Below, in pieces: positions 1-5,902 of a DNA stretch of 8,316 nucleotides (positions within the stretch are counted from its first letter, which is position 1; each line of letters starts with the position of its first letter). A program made the position numbers and the translations under genes. The stretch is from an uncultured Clostridia bacterium (GTDB lineage: Bacteria; Bacillota; Clostridia; Lachnospirales; Lachnospiraceae), in the NCBI GenBank assembly GCA_937888895.1, contig CALASV010000428.1, positions 1 to 8,316 of the forward strand. The letters run 5' to 3'. Under the pieces are notes generated by a model. The model worked only from the letters and a program-made list of their open reading frames with translations, was not told where the DNA came from and did no database searches.

Positions 1-63
1 GATATGCATCAAGTAATTGAAGTTGCATTGGAATGTGTAGAAAAGGAAGGACTTTACAGATGA
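1..63 (+). CDS. C-terminal end of an upstream gene (partial)
   Basis: Frame 1 is open from the first base and ends at TGA 61-63. It encodes 20 residues ending in GLYR, with an amphipathic helix-like stretch (VIEVALECVEKEG). The stop overlaps the next start as ATGA at 60-63, the usual sign of translational coupling, so this is probably the tail of the upstream gene in a two-gene operon. Too little is visible to name a family. Confidence 0.6.
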   Translation, partial: DMHQVIEVALECVEKEGLYR

Positions 64-293
64 ATTTAAAATTACAAAAGTTAATTGTTCTTTTCAATGA
101 ACGTAAAACATTTTTTAATAACCATCCAGAGAGTTATCGATTTATGCGAAAAACATTCGAAAAGAAATTGCCAGAAGGAACAGAGATTGAAGTGATTGTG
201 AGAAGTCCAAAAGGAGAGAGTACTTCTACAATCATCAAAATTCAAAAAGAGGATAAAAAATTTATGGATAGTTTGAGTGATATTTTATCTTAA
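60..293 (+). CDS. Small conserved-looking protein of unknown function (77 aa)
   Basis: I do not recognise this family. The start is placed at ATG 60 rather than ATG 33, because 60 overlaps the upstream stop as ATGA and has a good ribosome site (AAGGAAGG, about 44-51) at normal distance. The protein is 77 residues and strongly charged. It has a helical N-terminal half (LQKLIVLFNERKTFFNNHP, then FMRKTFEKKLPEG) and a beta-like middle (EIEVIVRSPKGES, STIIKIQKEDK). There is no signal peptide or membrane segment. The preceding gene is coupled to it and a strong terminator follows 16 bp after its stop, so it is the last gene of its operon. It probably lies outside the mobile element to the right, but this is inference. 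Confidence 0.7.
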   Translation: MNLKLQKLIVLFNERKTFFNNHPESYRFMRKTFEKKLPEGTEIEVIVRSPKGESTSTIIKIQKEDKKFMDSLSDILS

Positions 294-308
294 TGTATCT
301 AATTAATG

Positions 309-341
309 AAACAGGGAATGGTTTACATTCCCTGTTTGTCA
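309..341 (+). terminator. Intrinsic terminator after the 77-aa gene
   Basis: A perfect 12-bp inverted repeat (309-320 with 326-337, core ACAGGGAATG / CATTCCCTGT) encloses a 5-base GTTTA loop. The 3' arm ends in TTT and is followed by GTCATTTT. The flanking A and T runs make it plausible in both directions, but all neighbours are on the + strand. Confidence 0.8.
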
Positions 342-355
342 TTTTGTGACCTGTA

Positions 356-377
356 AAATTTCATTGAAATTTCATTG
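356..377 (+). repeat. Perfect tandem 11-bp repeat overlapping a -35 box
   Basis: AAATTTCATTG occurs twice with no gap (356-366, 367-377). The second copy ends inside the -35 hexamer of the promoter for the nuclease gene. One helical turn of phasing over a promoter suggests an operator for a dimeric or tandem-binding regulator. No regulator gene is visible beside it. Confidence 0.6.
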
Positions 378-403
378 TAAATAGGAGCTTTTTTCAGTAT
401 AAT
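375..403 (+). promoter_or_regulatory. Sigma-A promoter of the Rpn-type nuclease gene
   Basis: TTGTAA at 375-380, a 17-bp spacer and a consensus TATAAT at 398-403. Transcription should start near 410, leaving a leader of about 38 nt before the GTG at 448. The leader holds no good Shine-Dalgarno sequence for that GTG. Confidence 0.75.
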
Positions 404-447
404 TAAAATATAGAAAGAAATGATACTATATCTTTTCAAAAAATGAT

Positions 448-1314
448 GTGAAGAGTGATAAAAAAGTGGAATACACACCAAAGCGTAAAATAAAGGATAG
501 TGTATTTACCAATTTGTTTCAAGATAAAAAATATTTGCTTCAGCTATATAAGGCATTACATCCAGAGGATGTGGATGTAACAGAAGATGAAATTGCAGAC
601 GTTACTATCAAACATGTCCTGATTGATGCTGATTATAACGATTTAGGATTTTCTGTTGGGAATCGGTTAATGGTATTGGTGGAAAGTCAATCGACTTGGA
701 CTTATAATATTATTATTCGTGCCTTAATGTATTTGGTACAGACCTATCATGATTATTTCAAACGTACCAATCAAAATTTATACGGAAGCAAAAAAGTGAA
801 TATGCCAAAGCCAGAATTATATATGATATATACAGGAGATAAGAAAAAAATTCTTGACACGATTTCTTTATCGAAAGAATTTTTTAATGGAACAACGATT
901 TCTGTGGATGCAGAAGTAAAAGTGTTGTATCAAGAGAATGAAAAGGATATTGTAGGACAGTATATCATTTTCTCCAAAGTATATAATGAACAGAGAAAAT
1001 TATATGGAGTAACAAAAAAGGCAATAACAGAAACGATTCGTATTTGCAAAAATAGAAATGTATTGAAAGAGTATCTGGAGAACAAGGAACAGGAGGTTGT
1101 GGATATGATGATGACATTGTTTGACGATGAGCAAATTTTGAAGGCTTATGCAAAAGATATTGAGGATAGTACGGAGAGAAAAACAGAAAGAAAAACAGCA
1201 ATACAATTGATTAAAAAAGGGAAAATGTCTTTGGAAGAAATTGCAGAGTGTGTACCATCTCTATCCATGGATGAATTGAAAGAATTAAAAGAAGAAGTTT
1301 TACAGTTAGAATAA
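448..1314 (+). CDS. Rpn family PD-(D/E)XK nuclease / putative transposase
   Basis: Proteins of the Rpn/PDDEXK_2 group are DNA endonucleases linked to recombination-promoting activity and are often annotated as putative transposases. The 288-residue length is typical. Family landmarks are an N-terminal KDSVFTNLF (Asp17), the core with Asp65 (YNDLGF) followed by a beta strand and Glu79-x-Gln81 (LVESQ), then a helix (IIIRALMYL). The C-terminal helical tail (LIKKGKMSLEEIAECV, about 254-269) is characteristic of clostridial members. The only reasonable in-frame start is GTG 448; an in-frame TGA lies at 421-423. No proper ribosome site precedes it. ATG codons at 443 and 446 are one frame off and run into TGA at 449, so a small lesion at the start is possible. 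It has its own promoter and terminator and forms a single-gene unit between the 77-aa gene and the relaxase. Whether it belongs to the mobilizable element is unclear. Confidence 0.85.
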   Translation: MKSDKKVEYTPKRKIKDSVFTNLFQDKKYLLQLYKALHPEDVDVTEDEIADVTIKHVLIDADYNDLGFSVGNRLMVLVESQSTWTYNIIIRALMYLVQTYHDYFKRTNQNLYGSKKVNMPKPELYMIYTGDKKKILDTISLSKEFFNGTTISVDAEVKVLYQENEKDIVGQYIIFSKVYNEQRKLYGVTKKAITETIRICKNRNVLKEYLENKEQEVVDMMMTLFDDEQILKAYAKDIEDSTERKTERKTAIQLIKKGKMSLEEIAECVPSLSMDELKELKEEVLQLE

Positions 1315-1373
1315 TCAATAAAATTTAATACTAAAATAACAGCATAAAGATGTATGGAATAGTACAGTGTAAC

Positions 1374-1410
1374 AAAAAGCAGGAAACTGAACAGTTCTCC
1401 TGCTTTTTTT
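1374..1410 (+). terminator. Intrinsic terminator between the nuclease and the relaxase
   Basis: AGCAGGAAACTG (1378-1389) pairs with CAGTTCTCCTGCT (1392-1404) with one bulged base, followed by seven T (1404-1410). The A run before the stem pairs with the T tract and lengthens it. It ends 18 bases before the relaxase ribosome site, leaving no room for a promoter in between. Relaxase transcription must therefore either read through it or start at a promoter too weak to see. A wider inverted repeat, AGCATAAA (1341-1348) with TTTATGCT (1408-1415), encloses it and would compete with its T tract. Confidence 0.8.
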
Positions 1411-1444
1411 ATGCTCTAAAATATAGTGAAAGGAGATAATGCGA

Positions 1445-3031
1445 ATGCCGAATCCACATTTTGATATAAAGATTACACAGCGAAGCAAGGGACAGTCTTC
1501 TGTTGCAGGTGCTGCCTATCAAAGTGGGGAAAAATTGTTTTCAGAGTATGACCAAAAGTATAAGAATTATACACGAAAAGAGGGGGTTCTTTATACAGAA
1601 ATTATGCTTCCAGCTAATGCTCCACCAGAGTATGTAGATAGAGGGACACTTTGGAATTCCGTAGAGGCAGCAGAAAAACAGTGGAATTCTCAATTGGCAA
1701 GAAGAATTGTATTTGCTTTGCCAAGAGAAGTGCCATTGGAACTGTACCCACAGATGGTAAAGGAGTATTGTGAGGAACATTTTGTTTCTAAAGGAATGTG
1801 TTGTGATTTTGCAATTCATGACCCAACACCACAGGGACATAATCCACATTGTCATGTGATGTTGACGATGAGGGGAATAAATGAAACAGGAAAGTGGTTG
1901 CCAAAAAGCAAAAAGGTGTATGACCTGGATAAGAATGGAGAACGTATTCGGTTTCCTTCTGGAAATTGGAAAAGTCATAAAGAAAATACAGTAGATTGGA
2001 ATGAACAATATCATGCAGAAGAATGGAGACATGGGTGGGAAGTTGTTCAGAATAAATATTTAGAAATGGTAGGTAGTTTAGAGCGAGTCAATCTCCGTTC
2101 TTATGAAAGACAGGGAGTAGATAAAATTCCAATGGTTCATATGGGTTCTGCAGTAACACAGATGGAACGTGGAGGAATTGCAACCAATATTGGTAATCTA
2201 AATCGTGATATTCAATCTGCAAACCATCGAATGAAGTCGATTCGTCAAACAATTCATAGTCTAAAAGAATGGATTGTTAAACTAATAGAAATGCAAAAAG
2301 AAATGGTTGCAGAACTGGAGAAAGAAAAGCAATCTCCTACTTTAGTTGGATTACTTCAGGATTACATAGCTTTGCGAAAAGCAGAACGAAGTCATTGGTC
2401 TAATTTTGGACAGCAGAAAGGGACAGCTCAAGACTTGAAAGTAGTTTCTCAAGCAATGATATTTTTAAAATCTCATGAATTGTTTACATTGGAAGAATTG
2501 GATATTGTTTTACTTCAAATGAAGGAAAAGGCAAGTACAATTAGTACAGAAATGAAGAAAACAGAAAAACGGATGAAAGAGATTGTAAGTATTCAGAATG
2601 CAGTTGCAGAGTGTGAACAGTATAAAGCTATTCATGATAAATATATAAAAATTGGTTGGAAATCAGCAAAAATAGTTTATGCAGAAACACATAAGATGGA
2701 ATTAGATGTTTATAATAAGGCGTTTTATTATTTGAAAAAGAAAGGCGTGGAACTTTCTATAGATGGGAAGATTTTTCAGAAAGAATATGATGCTTTGCAA
2801 AAATTTTATGGAGAACAAGAAGAAAAACTTGCTGTAGTTCAAACGGAATTAAAGCCTTTCAAAGAGATTCGTTATTGGGTGGATAAAGTTCTTACCACAA
2901 AGCAGAACGTGGAGAAAAAATTAGAACCAAAATATTCTATGACAGAAAAAATGGATTATTACAAGAAACAGGTAAAAGAAAAACAAATACAAAAAGAAGT
3001 ACAAGAGAAAAAACAGAATCGAGAACTTTAA
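1445..3031 (+). CDS. mobA/mobL-like: MobA/MobL family relaxase (MOBQ type)
   Basis: The relaxase cuts one strand at the element's origin of transfer and pilots it into a recipient during mobilization. ATG 1445 is preferred over ATG 1439 because AGGAG (1431-1435) then sits 9 bases away instead of 3, and because family members begin MPNPHFDIKI. The N-terminal domain has Tyr25 in AAYQSGEKL, the position of the nicking tyrosine in RSF1010-type MobA. The metal-binding histidines follow in HNPHCHVMLTMR (about 132-143), then the typical KWLPKSKKVYDLD and KSHKENTVDWNEQ blocks. From about residue 240 to the end it is mostly charged coiled coil (MKEMVAELEKEKQ and similar), ending in a Lys/Gln-rich tail. 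At 528 residues it is full length. It opens a gene order seen in clostridial mobilizable elements: relaxase, CHC2 protein, VapE-like ATPase, excisionase. No coupling protein or type IV secretion gene is visible, so transfer would need a helper. Confidence 0.93.
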   Translation: MPNPHFDIKITQRSKGQSSVAGAAYQSGEKLFSEYDQKYKNYTRKEGVLYTEIMLPANAPPEYVDRGTLWNSVEAAEKQWNSQLARRIVFALPREVPLELYPQMVKEYCEEHFVSKGMCCDFAIHDPTPQGHNPHCHVMLTMRGINETGKWLPKSKKVYDLDKNGERIRFPSGNWKSHKENTVDWNEQYHAEEWRHGWEVVQNKYLEMVGSLERVNLRSYERQGVDKIPMVHMGSAVTQMERGGIATNIGNLNRDIQSANHRMKSIRQTIHSLKEWIVKLIEMQKEMVAELEKEKQSPTLVGLLQDYIALRKAERSHWSNFGQQKGTAQDLKVVSQAMIFLKSHELFTLEELDIVLLQMKEKASTISTEMKKTEKRMKEIVSIQNAVAECEQYKAIHDKYIKIGWKSAKIVYAETHKMELDVYNKAFYYLKKKGVELSIDGKIFQKEYDALQKFYGEQEEKLAVVQTELKPFKEIRYWVDKVLTTKQNVEKKLEPKYSMTEKMDYYKKQVKEKQIQKEVQEKKQNREL

Positions 3032-3233
3032 CAACAATTTATGAAATTATTTGTTCATTGAATAATGAGTACATAGAAATAAATGATAATATTGGTTTTA
3101 TGAATGGAAGTAATTTTAAAAGGAGAAGATTTTGGGATGTTTATTTGGAACAAGAGAATAGTAAGTGTTTGCAAGCAGTTGTCATTTTTCGTATGAAATG
3201 TCAATTGCTTTTTTTGTTGGAAAGGAGCGATAG
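3032..3233 (+). other. Spacer between relaxase and primase genes, with an open frame and a terminator
   Basis: About 200 bases hold two things. The frame one step back from the relaxase stays open from inside the relaxase gene to a TGA at 3235-3237 that overlaps the primase ATG (ATGA). Its first ATG is at 3100 (45 codons) and lacks a ribosome site. A second small frame, ATG 3137 to TGA 3194 (19 codons), has AAAAGGAG (3118-3125) 11 bases upstream and runs into the hairpin at 3173-3215. No convincing promoter was found. Confidence 0.45.
3173..3215 (+). terminator. Terminator-like hairpin abutting the primase ribosome site
   Basis: The 16-base arms 3173-3188 and 3195-3210 pair with one mismatch and two G-T wobbles (AAGCAGTTGTCATTTT with GAAATGTCAATTGCTT). 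The loop is TCGTAT and the T tract is 3209-3215. The primase ribosome site GGAAAGGAG starts at 3219. Since the genes on both sides read the same way, it either separates them or acts as an attenuator in the primase leader. Confidence 0.7.
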
Positions 3234-3833
3234 ATGAATGTATTTGAAGCAGTTAAGTCATCAGTAACTACTAGACAAGTTGCTGAACTGTATGGGATTC
3301 GTGTAAAACGCAATGGCATGATAGTTTGTCCATTTCATAACGATAAAAATCCAAGTATGAAAGTAGATAAACGATTTCATTGTTTTGGCTGTCAAGCAGA
3401 TGGAGATGCGATTGATTTTGTTTCTAAATTGTTTGGATTGCCAGTAAGGGAAGCAGCAATAAAAATAGCAGATGATTTTGGAATTTCTTATGATAACAGG
3501 AGAAAAGTTTCTGTTCGTCCTCGGATTCGAGAACCTACTTCTGAGCATATCTATGAAAAAGAAGAAAAAGATTGTTATAAAGTGTTGATAAGTTATTTTC
3601 ATCTTCTAAAAGAATGGGAAAAACAGTATGCCCCACGACAGGAGGAAAAGTGGCATCCGTTTTTTGTGGAAGCCTTGCAAAGAAAGTCTTATATAGCATA
3701 TCAATTGGACATTTTATGTTATGGTTCTTTAGAAGAACGGAAAGAATTGGTAGTAAAACAGAAGAATGAGGTGGTGAAACTTGAACAACGAATCGCAAAA
3801 TTGGCAAAGCACAGTGGAAGAAGTGAAAAATAG
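3234..3833 (+). CDS. CHC2 zinc-finger (DnaG-type) primase protein
   Basis: The N-terminal 85 residues form a CHC2 zinc-binding domain as in DnaG primases, which reads single-stranded template to start RNA primers. The zinc ligands are Cys32 and His35 (VCPFHNDKNPS) with Cys50 and Cys53 (FHCFGC), followed by the conserved GDAIDFVSKLFGL block. The remaining 110 residues are helical and charged. There is no TOPRIM catalytic domain, as is usual for the ~200-residue CHC2 proteins of clostridial mobile elements, so it probably cooperates with the following ATPase or acts as a template-binding subunit. GGAAAGGAG (3219-3227) lies 6 bases before ATG 3234. Its 3' end overlaps the helicase-like gene by 53 bases, indicating coupled expression. 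Role in element replication is inferred from family and context. Confidence 0.88.
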   Translation: MNVFEAVKSSVTTRQVAELYGIRVKRNGMIVCPFHNDKNPSMKVDKRFHCFGCQADGDAIDFVSKLFGLPVREAAIKIADDFGISYDNRRKVSVRPRIREPTSEHIYEKEEKDCYKVLISYFHLLKEWEKQYAPRQEEKWHPFFVEALQRKSYIAYQLDILCYGSLEERKELVVKQKNEVVKLEQRIAKLAKHSGRSEK

Positions 3834-5138
3834 CCTAGAGCAGACACAGAAAGGGAAAGTAGCTAATTCAGTCACGAATTATAAACGAGTATTACAATAT
3901 GACCCATTGTTAAAAAAGGCTATCCGAAGAAACCTTTTGACGGAACGAATTGATATTGTAAAGTCATTAGGCTGGTATCGTGACAGTACTACGTTAACGG
4001 ATGTGGATATGAAATATTTGTTGTTATATTTGGAGCAGAATTATGGATTAAGTGTGGAAAAGAAGTTGATAGATGCTGTTACGATTATTGCGAATGAAAA
4101 TCGGTATCATCCGATTTGTGATTTTTTAAATCGTTTGGAATGGGATGGAATCGAACGGATTCGTTTTTGTTTGCATCATTTTTTAGGTGCAGATACAGAT
4201 GAGTATACATATGAAGCTATGAAATTATTTTTGTTGGGAGCAATTGCAAGAGTATTTCAACCAGGATGTAAATTTGAAACGATGCTTTGCTTAGTTGGTG
4301 GACAAGGAGCAGGGAAATCCTCTTTTTTTCGTCTTCTTGCGATAAAAGATGATTGGTTTACGGATGATTTGAAGAAATTAGATGATGAAAATGTGTATCG
4401 CAAAATGCAGGGACATTGGATAATTGAAATGTCAGAAATGATGGCAACAGCCAATGCGAAGAGTATTGAAGAAATTAAATCGTTTCTTAGCCGACAAAAG
4501 AAACGTATAAGATACCATATGAAATGCATCCAGCCGATAGAAAAAGACAATGTGTCTTTGGTGGTTCTTCGAATACATTAGATTTTTTACCATTGGACCG
4601 TACAGGGAATCGAAGGTTTGTACTAGTGATGGTATATGCAGAACGTGCAGAAGTACATATTTTGGCAAATGAAAAGGAATCCAGAGCCTATCTTCATCAA
4701 GTATGGGCAGAAGCCATGCAAATTTATCGAAGTGGTAAGTTTCGATTAAAATTTAGTTCTGCTATGGAAGAAGTATTAAAAGCCCGTCAAAGAGAGTTTA
4801 TGCCAGAAGATACGAAAGCAGGGCAGATATTGGATTATTTAGAGAGTTATTCGGGAACGATGGTTTGTTCCAAACAACTGTATCGAGAAGCATTGGGGCA
4901 TAAATACGAAGAACCAAAACAATGGGAGCTTCGAGAAATCAATGATATTATGAATCATAGCGTAGAAGGTTGGAAAGCGTTTAGCAATCCTAGACATTTC
5001 CCAAAGCCTTATCAACGGCAGAAAGGTTGGGAACGTGAAAAACAGCCCGACAACGAGAACGACAATTTTCAGAAACTAAGCGTAGAACAAATAGAACAGT
5101 TACAACTTCCCAAAGAGTGGTTAGAACAAAAAAGATAG
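3781..5138 (+). pseudogene. VapE/D5-like superfamily 3 type helicase ATPase, frameshifted
   Basis: The family (virulence-associated protein E, PF05272) comprises replicative helicase-like ATPases of phages, satellites and integrative elements. The start is TTG 3781 with GAGGTGG 6 bases upstream; no ATG fits before residue 77. The N-terminal part has the FLNRLEWDGIERI block (115-127), a Walker A loop GGQGAGKSS (173-181) and a Walker B-like HWIIEMSEM (212-220). After SRQK (residue 240) frame 1 continues as unrelated sequence to TAG 4579-4581. The family sequence resumes one frame back at GAA 4500 (ETYKIPYEMHP, QCVFGGSSN, DRTGNRRF) and runs to TAG 5136-5138. The two pieces join exactly if one base was lost near 4496-4503, giving about 452 residues. 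The frame-1 product alone keeps Walker A and B but loses the sensor/arginine region. A -1 slip at the A AAG site 4497-4500 would also restore the frame. It overlaps the primase gene, and repeats begin in its 3' end. Confidence 0.85.
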
Positions 5139-5346
5139 TTTGTTGTCGGCTTGGTTGTTAGGCTAGTTGTCGATTTAGTTGCCAGGAAAAAGATAAAACT
5201 ATGTGATTTTTACTGGGTTTTTATTTCTTTGACAACCTTGACAACCAAAATATAAAAGAAAAAAGAAATAAGTAAAAATAAGAAAGCTTACATAAGGAAA
5301 GAGGTTTTTCGATGTCGGTTGTCAGAACTTCGTTGTCAGCCTTGTC
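5049..5346. repeat. Phased GTTGTC/GACAAC iterons: candidate replication origin
   Basis: Copies of GTTGTC or its complement GACAAC, some with one change, cluster here. GACAAC at 5049 and GACAAT at 5061 lie 12 bp apart inside the helicase gene. Four copies at 5142, 5154, 5166 and 5178 are exactly 12 bp apart (GTTGTC, GTTGTT, GTTGTC, GTTGCC). TTGACAACC is repeated in tandem at 5229-5246. GATGTCG, GTTGTCA and GTTGTCA start at 5311, 5318 and 5332 in 7-bp steps, with CTTGTC at 5341. Two A+T-rich tracts (about 5184-5228 and 5247-5310) lie between the groups. Phage-satellite origins of the SaPI type also have iterons flanking an AT-rich tract next to the helicase/primase gene, so an origin is the leading reading. 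An operator array is the alternative, and both may be true because one pair covers a promoter. Confidence 0.6.
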
Positions 5347-5396
5347 TTAGTGGGCTTTTTAAATATATGCTTTTGTAAATTTATGGAGGTAGATAG
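5139..5396 (+). other. Non-coding region between the helicase-like gene and the DUF6471-like gene
   Basis: These 258 bases hold no convincing gene. They carry most of the GTTGTC/GACAAC copies, a promoter at 5229-5256, an A-rich purine tract (5247-5309) and a weak hairpin, AGCC (5338-5341) with GGCT (5353-5356) followed by TTTTT. The hairpin has only four pairs and an 11-base loop, so it is not called a terminator. The ribosome site GGAGG for the next gene is at 5385-5389. Confidence 0.6.
5229..5256 (+). promoter_or_regulatory. Promoter for the DUF6471-excisionase pair, embedded in repeats
   Basis: A consensus TTGACA (5229-5234), a 16-bp spacer and TATAAA (5251-5256). The -35 box is part of the first TTGACAACC repeat and the second repeat fills the spacer, so a protein bound to the repeats would block RNA polymerase. 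The leader would be about 135 nt and contain the 5311-5346 repeats. Confidence 0.6.
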
Positions 5397-5606
5397 ATGA
5401 GTGTACGAAATGAAGTAAAATCTTATCTCATGCGAGAAGGAGTTACGATGCAAGAAGTATTGAAAAAATTATCAAAACAGTATGGTTGGAGCAACAGTAT
5501 TTCCAATCTTTCCTGTAAACTTCGCAGAGAAACCTTGCGTTATAAAGAGATGGTAGAACTTGCTGATGTATTAGGTTATGAAATTGTATGGAGAAAAAGG
5601 AGATAA
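5397..5606 (+). CDS. Small DUF6471-like helical protein, putative DNA-binding
   Basis: The 69-residue basic protein matches, from memory, the short proteins placed just before excisionase genes in clostridial elements and assigned to DUF6471. Its features are an N-terminal helix (VRNEVKSYLMREGV), a turn and helix (MQEVLKKLSKQYGWSNSIS), the conserved NLSCKLRRETLRYKEM (38-53) and an ELADVLGYEIVWRKRR end. The layout resembles an xre-like helix-turn-helix, in which NLSxKL would be near the recognition helix, so a role as a small regulator is inferred. GGAGG (5385-5389) lies 7 bases before the ATG. The stop is 5 bases before the excisionase start, so the two form an operon, and it is the nearest candidate to bind the upstream repeats. 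Confidence 0.8.
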   Translation: MSVRNEVKSYLMREGVTMQEVLKKLSKQYGWSNSISNLSCKLRRETLRYKEMVELADVLGYEIVWRKRR

Positions 5607-5611
5607 GGAGT

Positions 5612-5809
5612 ATGGGAAAAACAGTACCTATTTGGGAAAAGACAAATTTAACATTAGAAGAAGCAGCTGCTTATTCTGGTATTGGTATCAATAAGTTGCG
5701 AAAATTGTCCGATGATGAAAATTGTTCCTTTGTTCTTTGGATTGGCTCAAAACGTTTAATTAAACGCAGAAAATTGGATGAATATACGGAGAAAGCATAT
5801 TCTCTTTAA
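5612..5809 (+). CDS. xis: Tn916-type excisionase (Xis)
   Basis: The 65-residue protein resembles Tn916 Xis in length and pattern: VPIWEKTNLTLEEAAAYSGI (5-24), then GINKLRKLSDDENCSFVLWI (25-44) and a basic wing/helix KRLIKRRKLDEYTEKA. This is a winged-helix excisionase that bends DNA at the element ends and favours excision by a tyrosine integrase. ATG 5612 is chosen over ATG 5588 because AAAAAGGAG (5594-5602) lies 9 bases before it and family members begin close to xxVPIWEK. It is co-transcribed with the gene ending at 5606. The partner integrase gene, normally next, is absent: a promoter and an unrelated SIR2 gene follow instead. Confidence 0.88.
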   Translation: MGKTVPIWEKTNLTLEEAAAYSGIGINKLRKLSDDENCSFVLWIGSKRLIKRRKLDEYTEKAYSL

Positions 5810-5847
5810 TTAGATAATTCTTGTTTCCTAATCTTATAGAAAACACA

Positions 5848-5876
5848 TTGACATGGTTTTAATGCATTGATAAAAT
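5848..5876 (+). promoter_or_regulatory. Strong sigma-A promoter of the SIR2 gene
   Basis: A perfect TTGACA at 5848-5853, a 17-bp spacer and TAAAAT at 5871-5876. The start would be near 5883, giving a ~20-nt leader with AGGAGG at 5891-5896. An 8-bp inverted repeat, TCCTAATC (5826-5833) and GATTAGGA (5887-5894), flanks the promoter; its right arm overlaps the ribosome site. Confidence 0.8.
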
Positions 5877-5902
5877 AAAAAGTATGGATTAGGAGGGATA
5901 GA

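Noticed and set aside
965..1206. Minus-strand open frames of 68-78 codons under the Rpn gene
   Set aside because: Low-complexity Phe/Leu/Ser-rich translations, the mirror image of Lys/Glu-rich coding, with no ribosome sites; they are shadows of the + strand gene.
1315..1438. Origin of transfer upstream of the relaxase
   Set aside because: oriT often lies here, but I could not identify a nick-region motif; the inverted repeats present are better explained by the terminator, so no oriT is called.
1541..2032. 163-codon minus-strand frame inside the relaxase
   Set aside because: Lies wholly within the conserved relaxase domain, rich in Cys/Trp/Phe, with no recognisable domain; a shadow frame.
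3261..3807. Minus-strand frames under the primase gene
   Set aside because: Antisense to conserved CHC2 motifs, with compositional bias and no start signals.
4524..5138. Independent gene starting at ATG 4524
   Set aside because: It begins in the middle of a conserved VapE block (the codons before it, ETYKIPYE, are also family sequence) and lacks a ribosome site; it is the second half of the frameshifted gene.
5142..5346. CRISPR array
   Set aside because: The repeated cores are only 6-9 bp and 7-12 bp apart, far too short for CRISPR repeats and spacers; the pattern fits iterons or operators.
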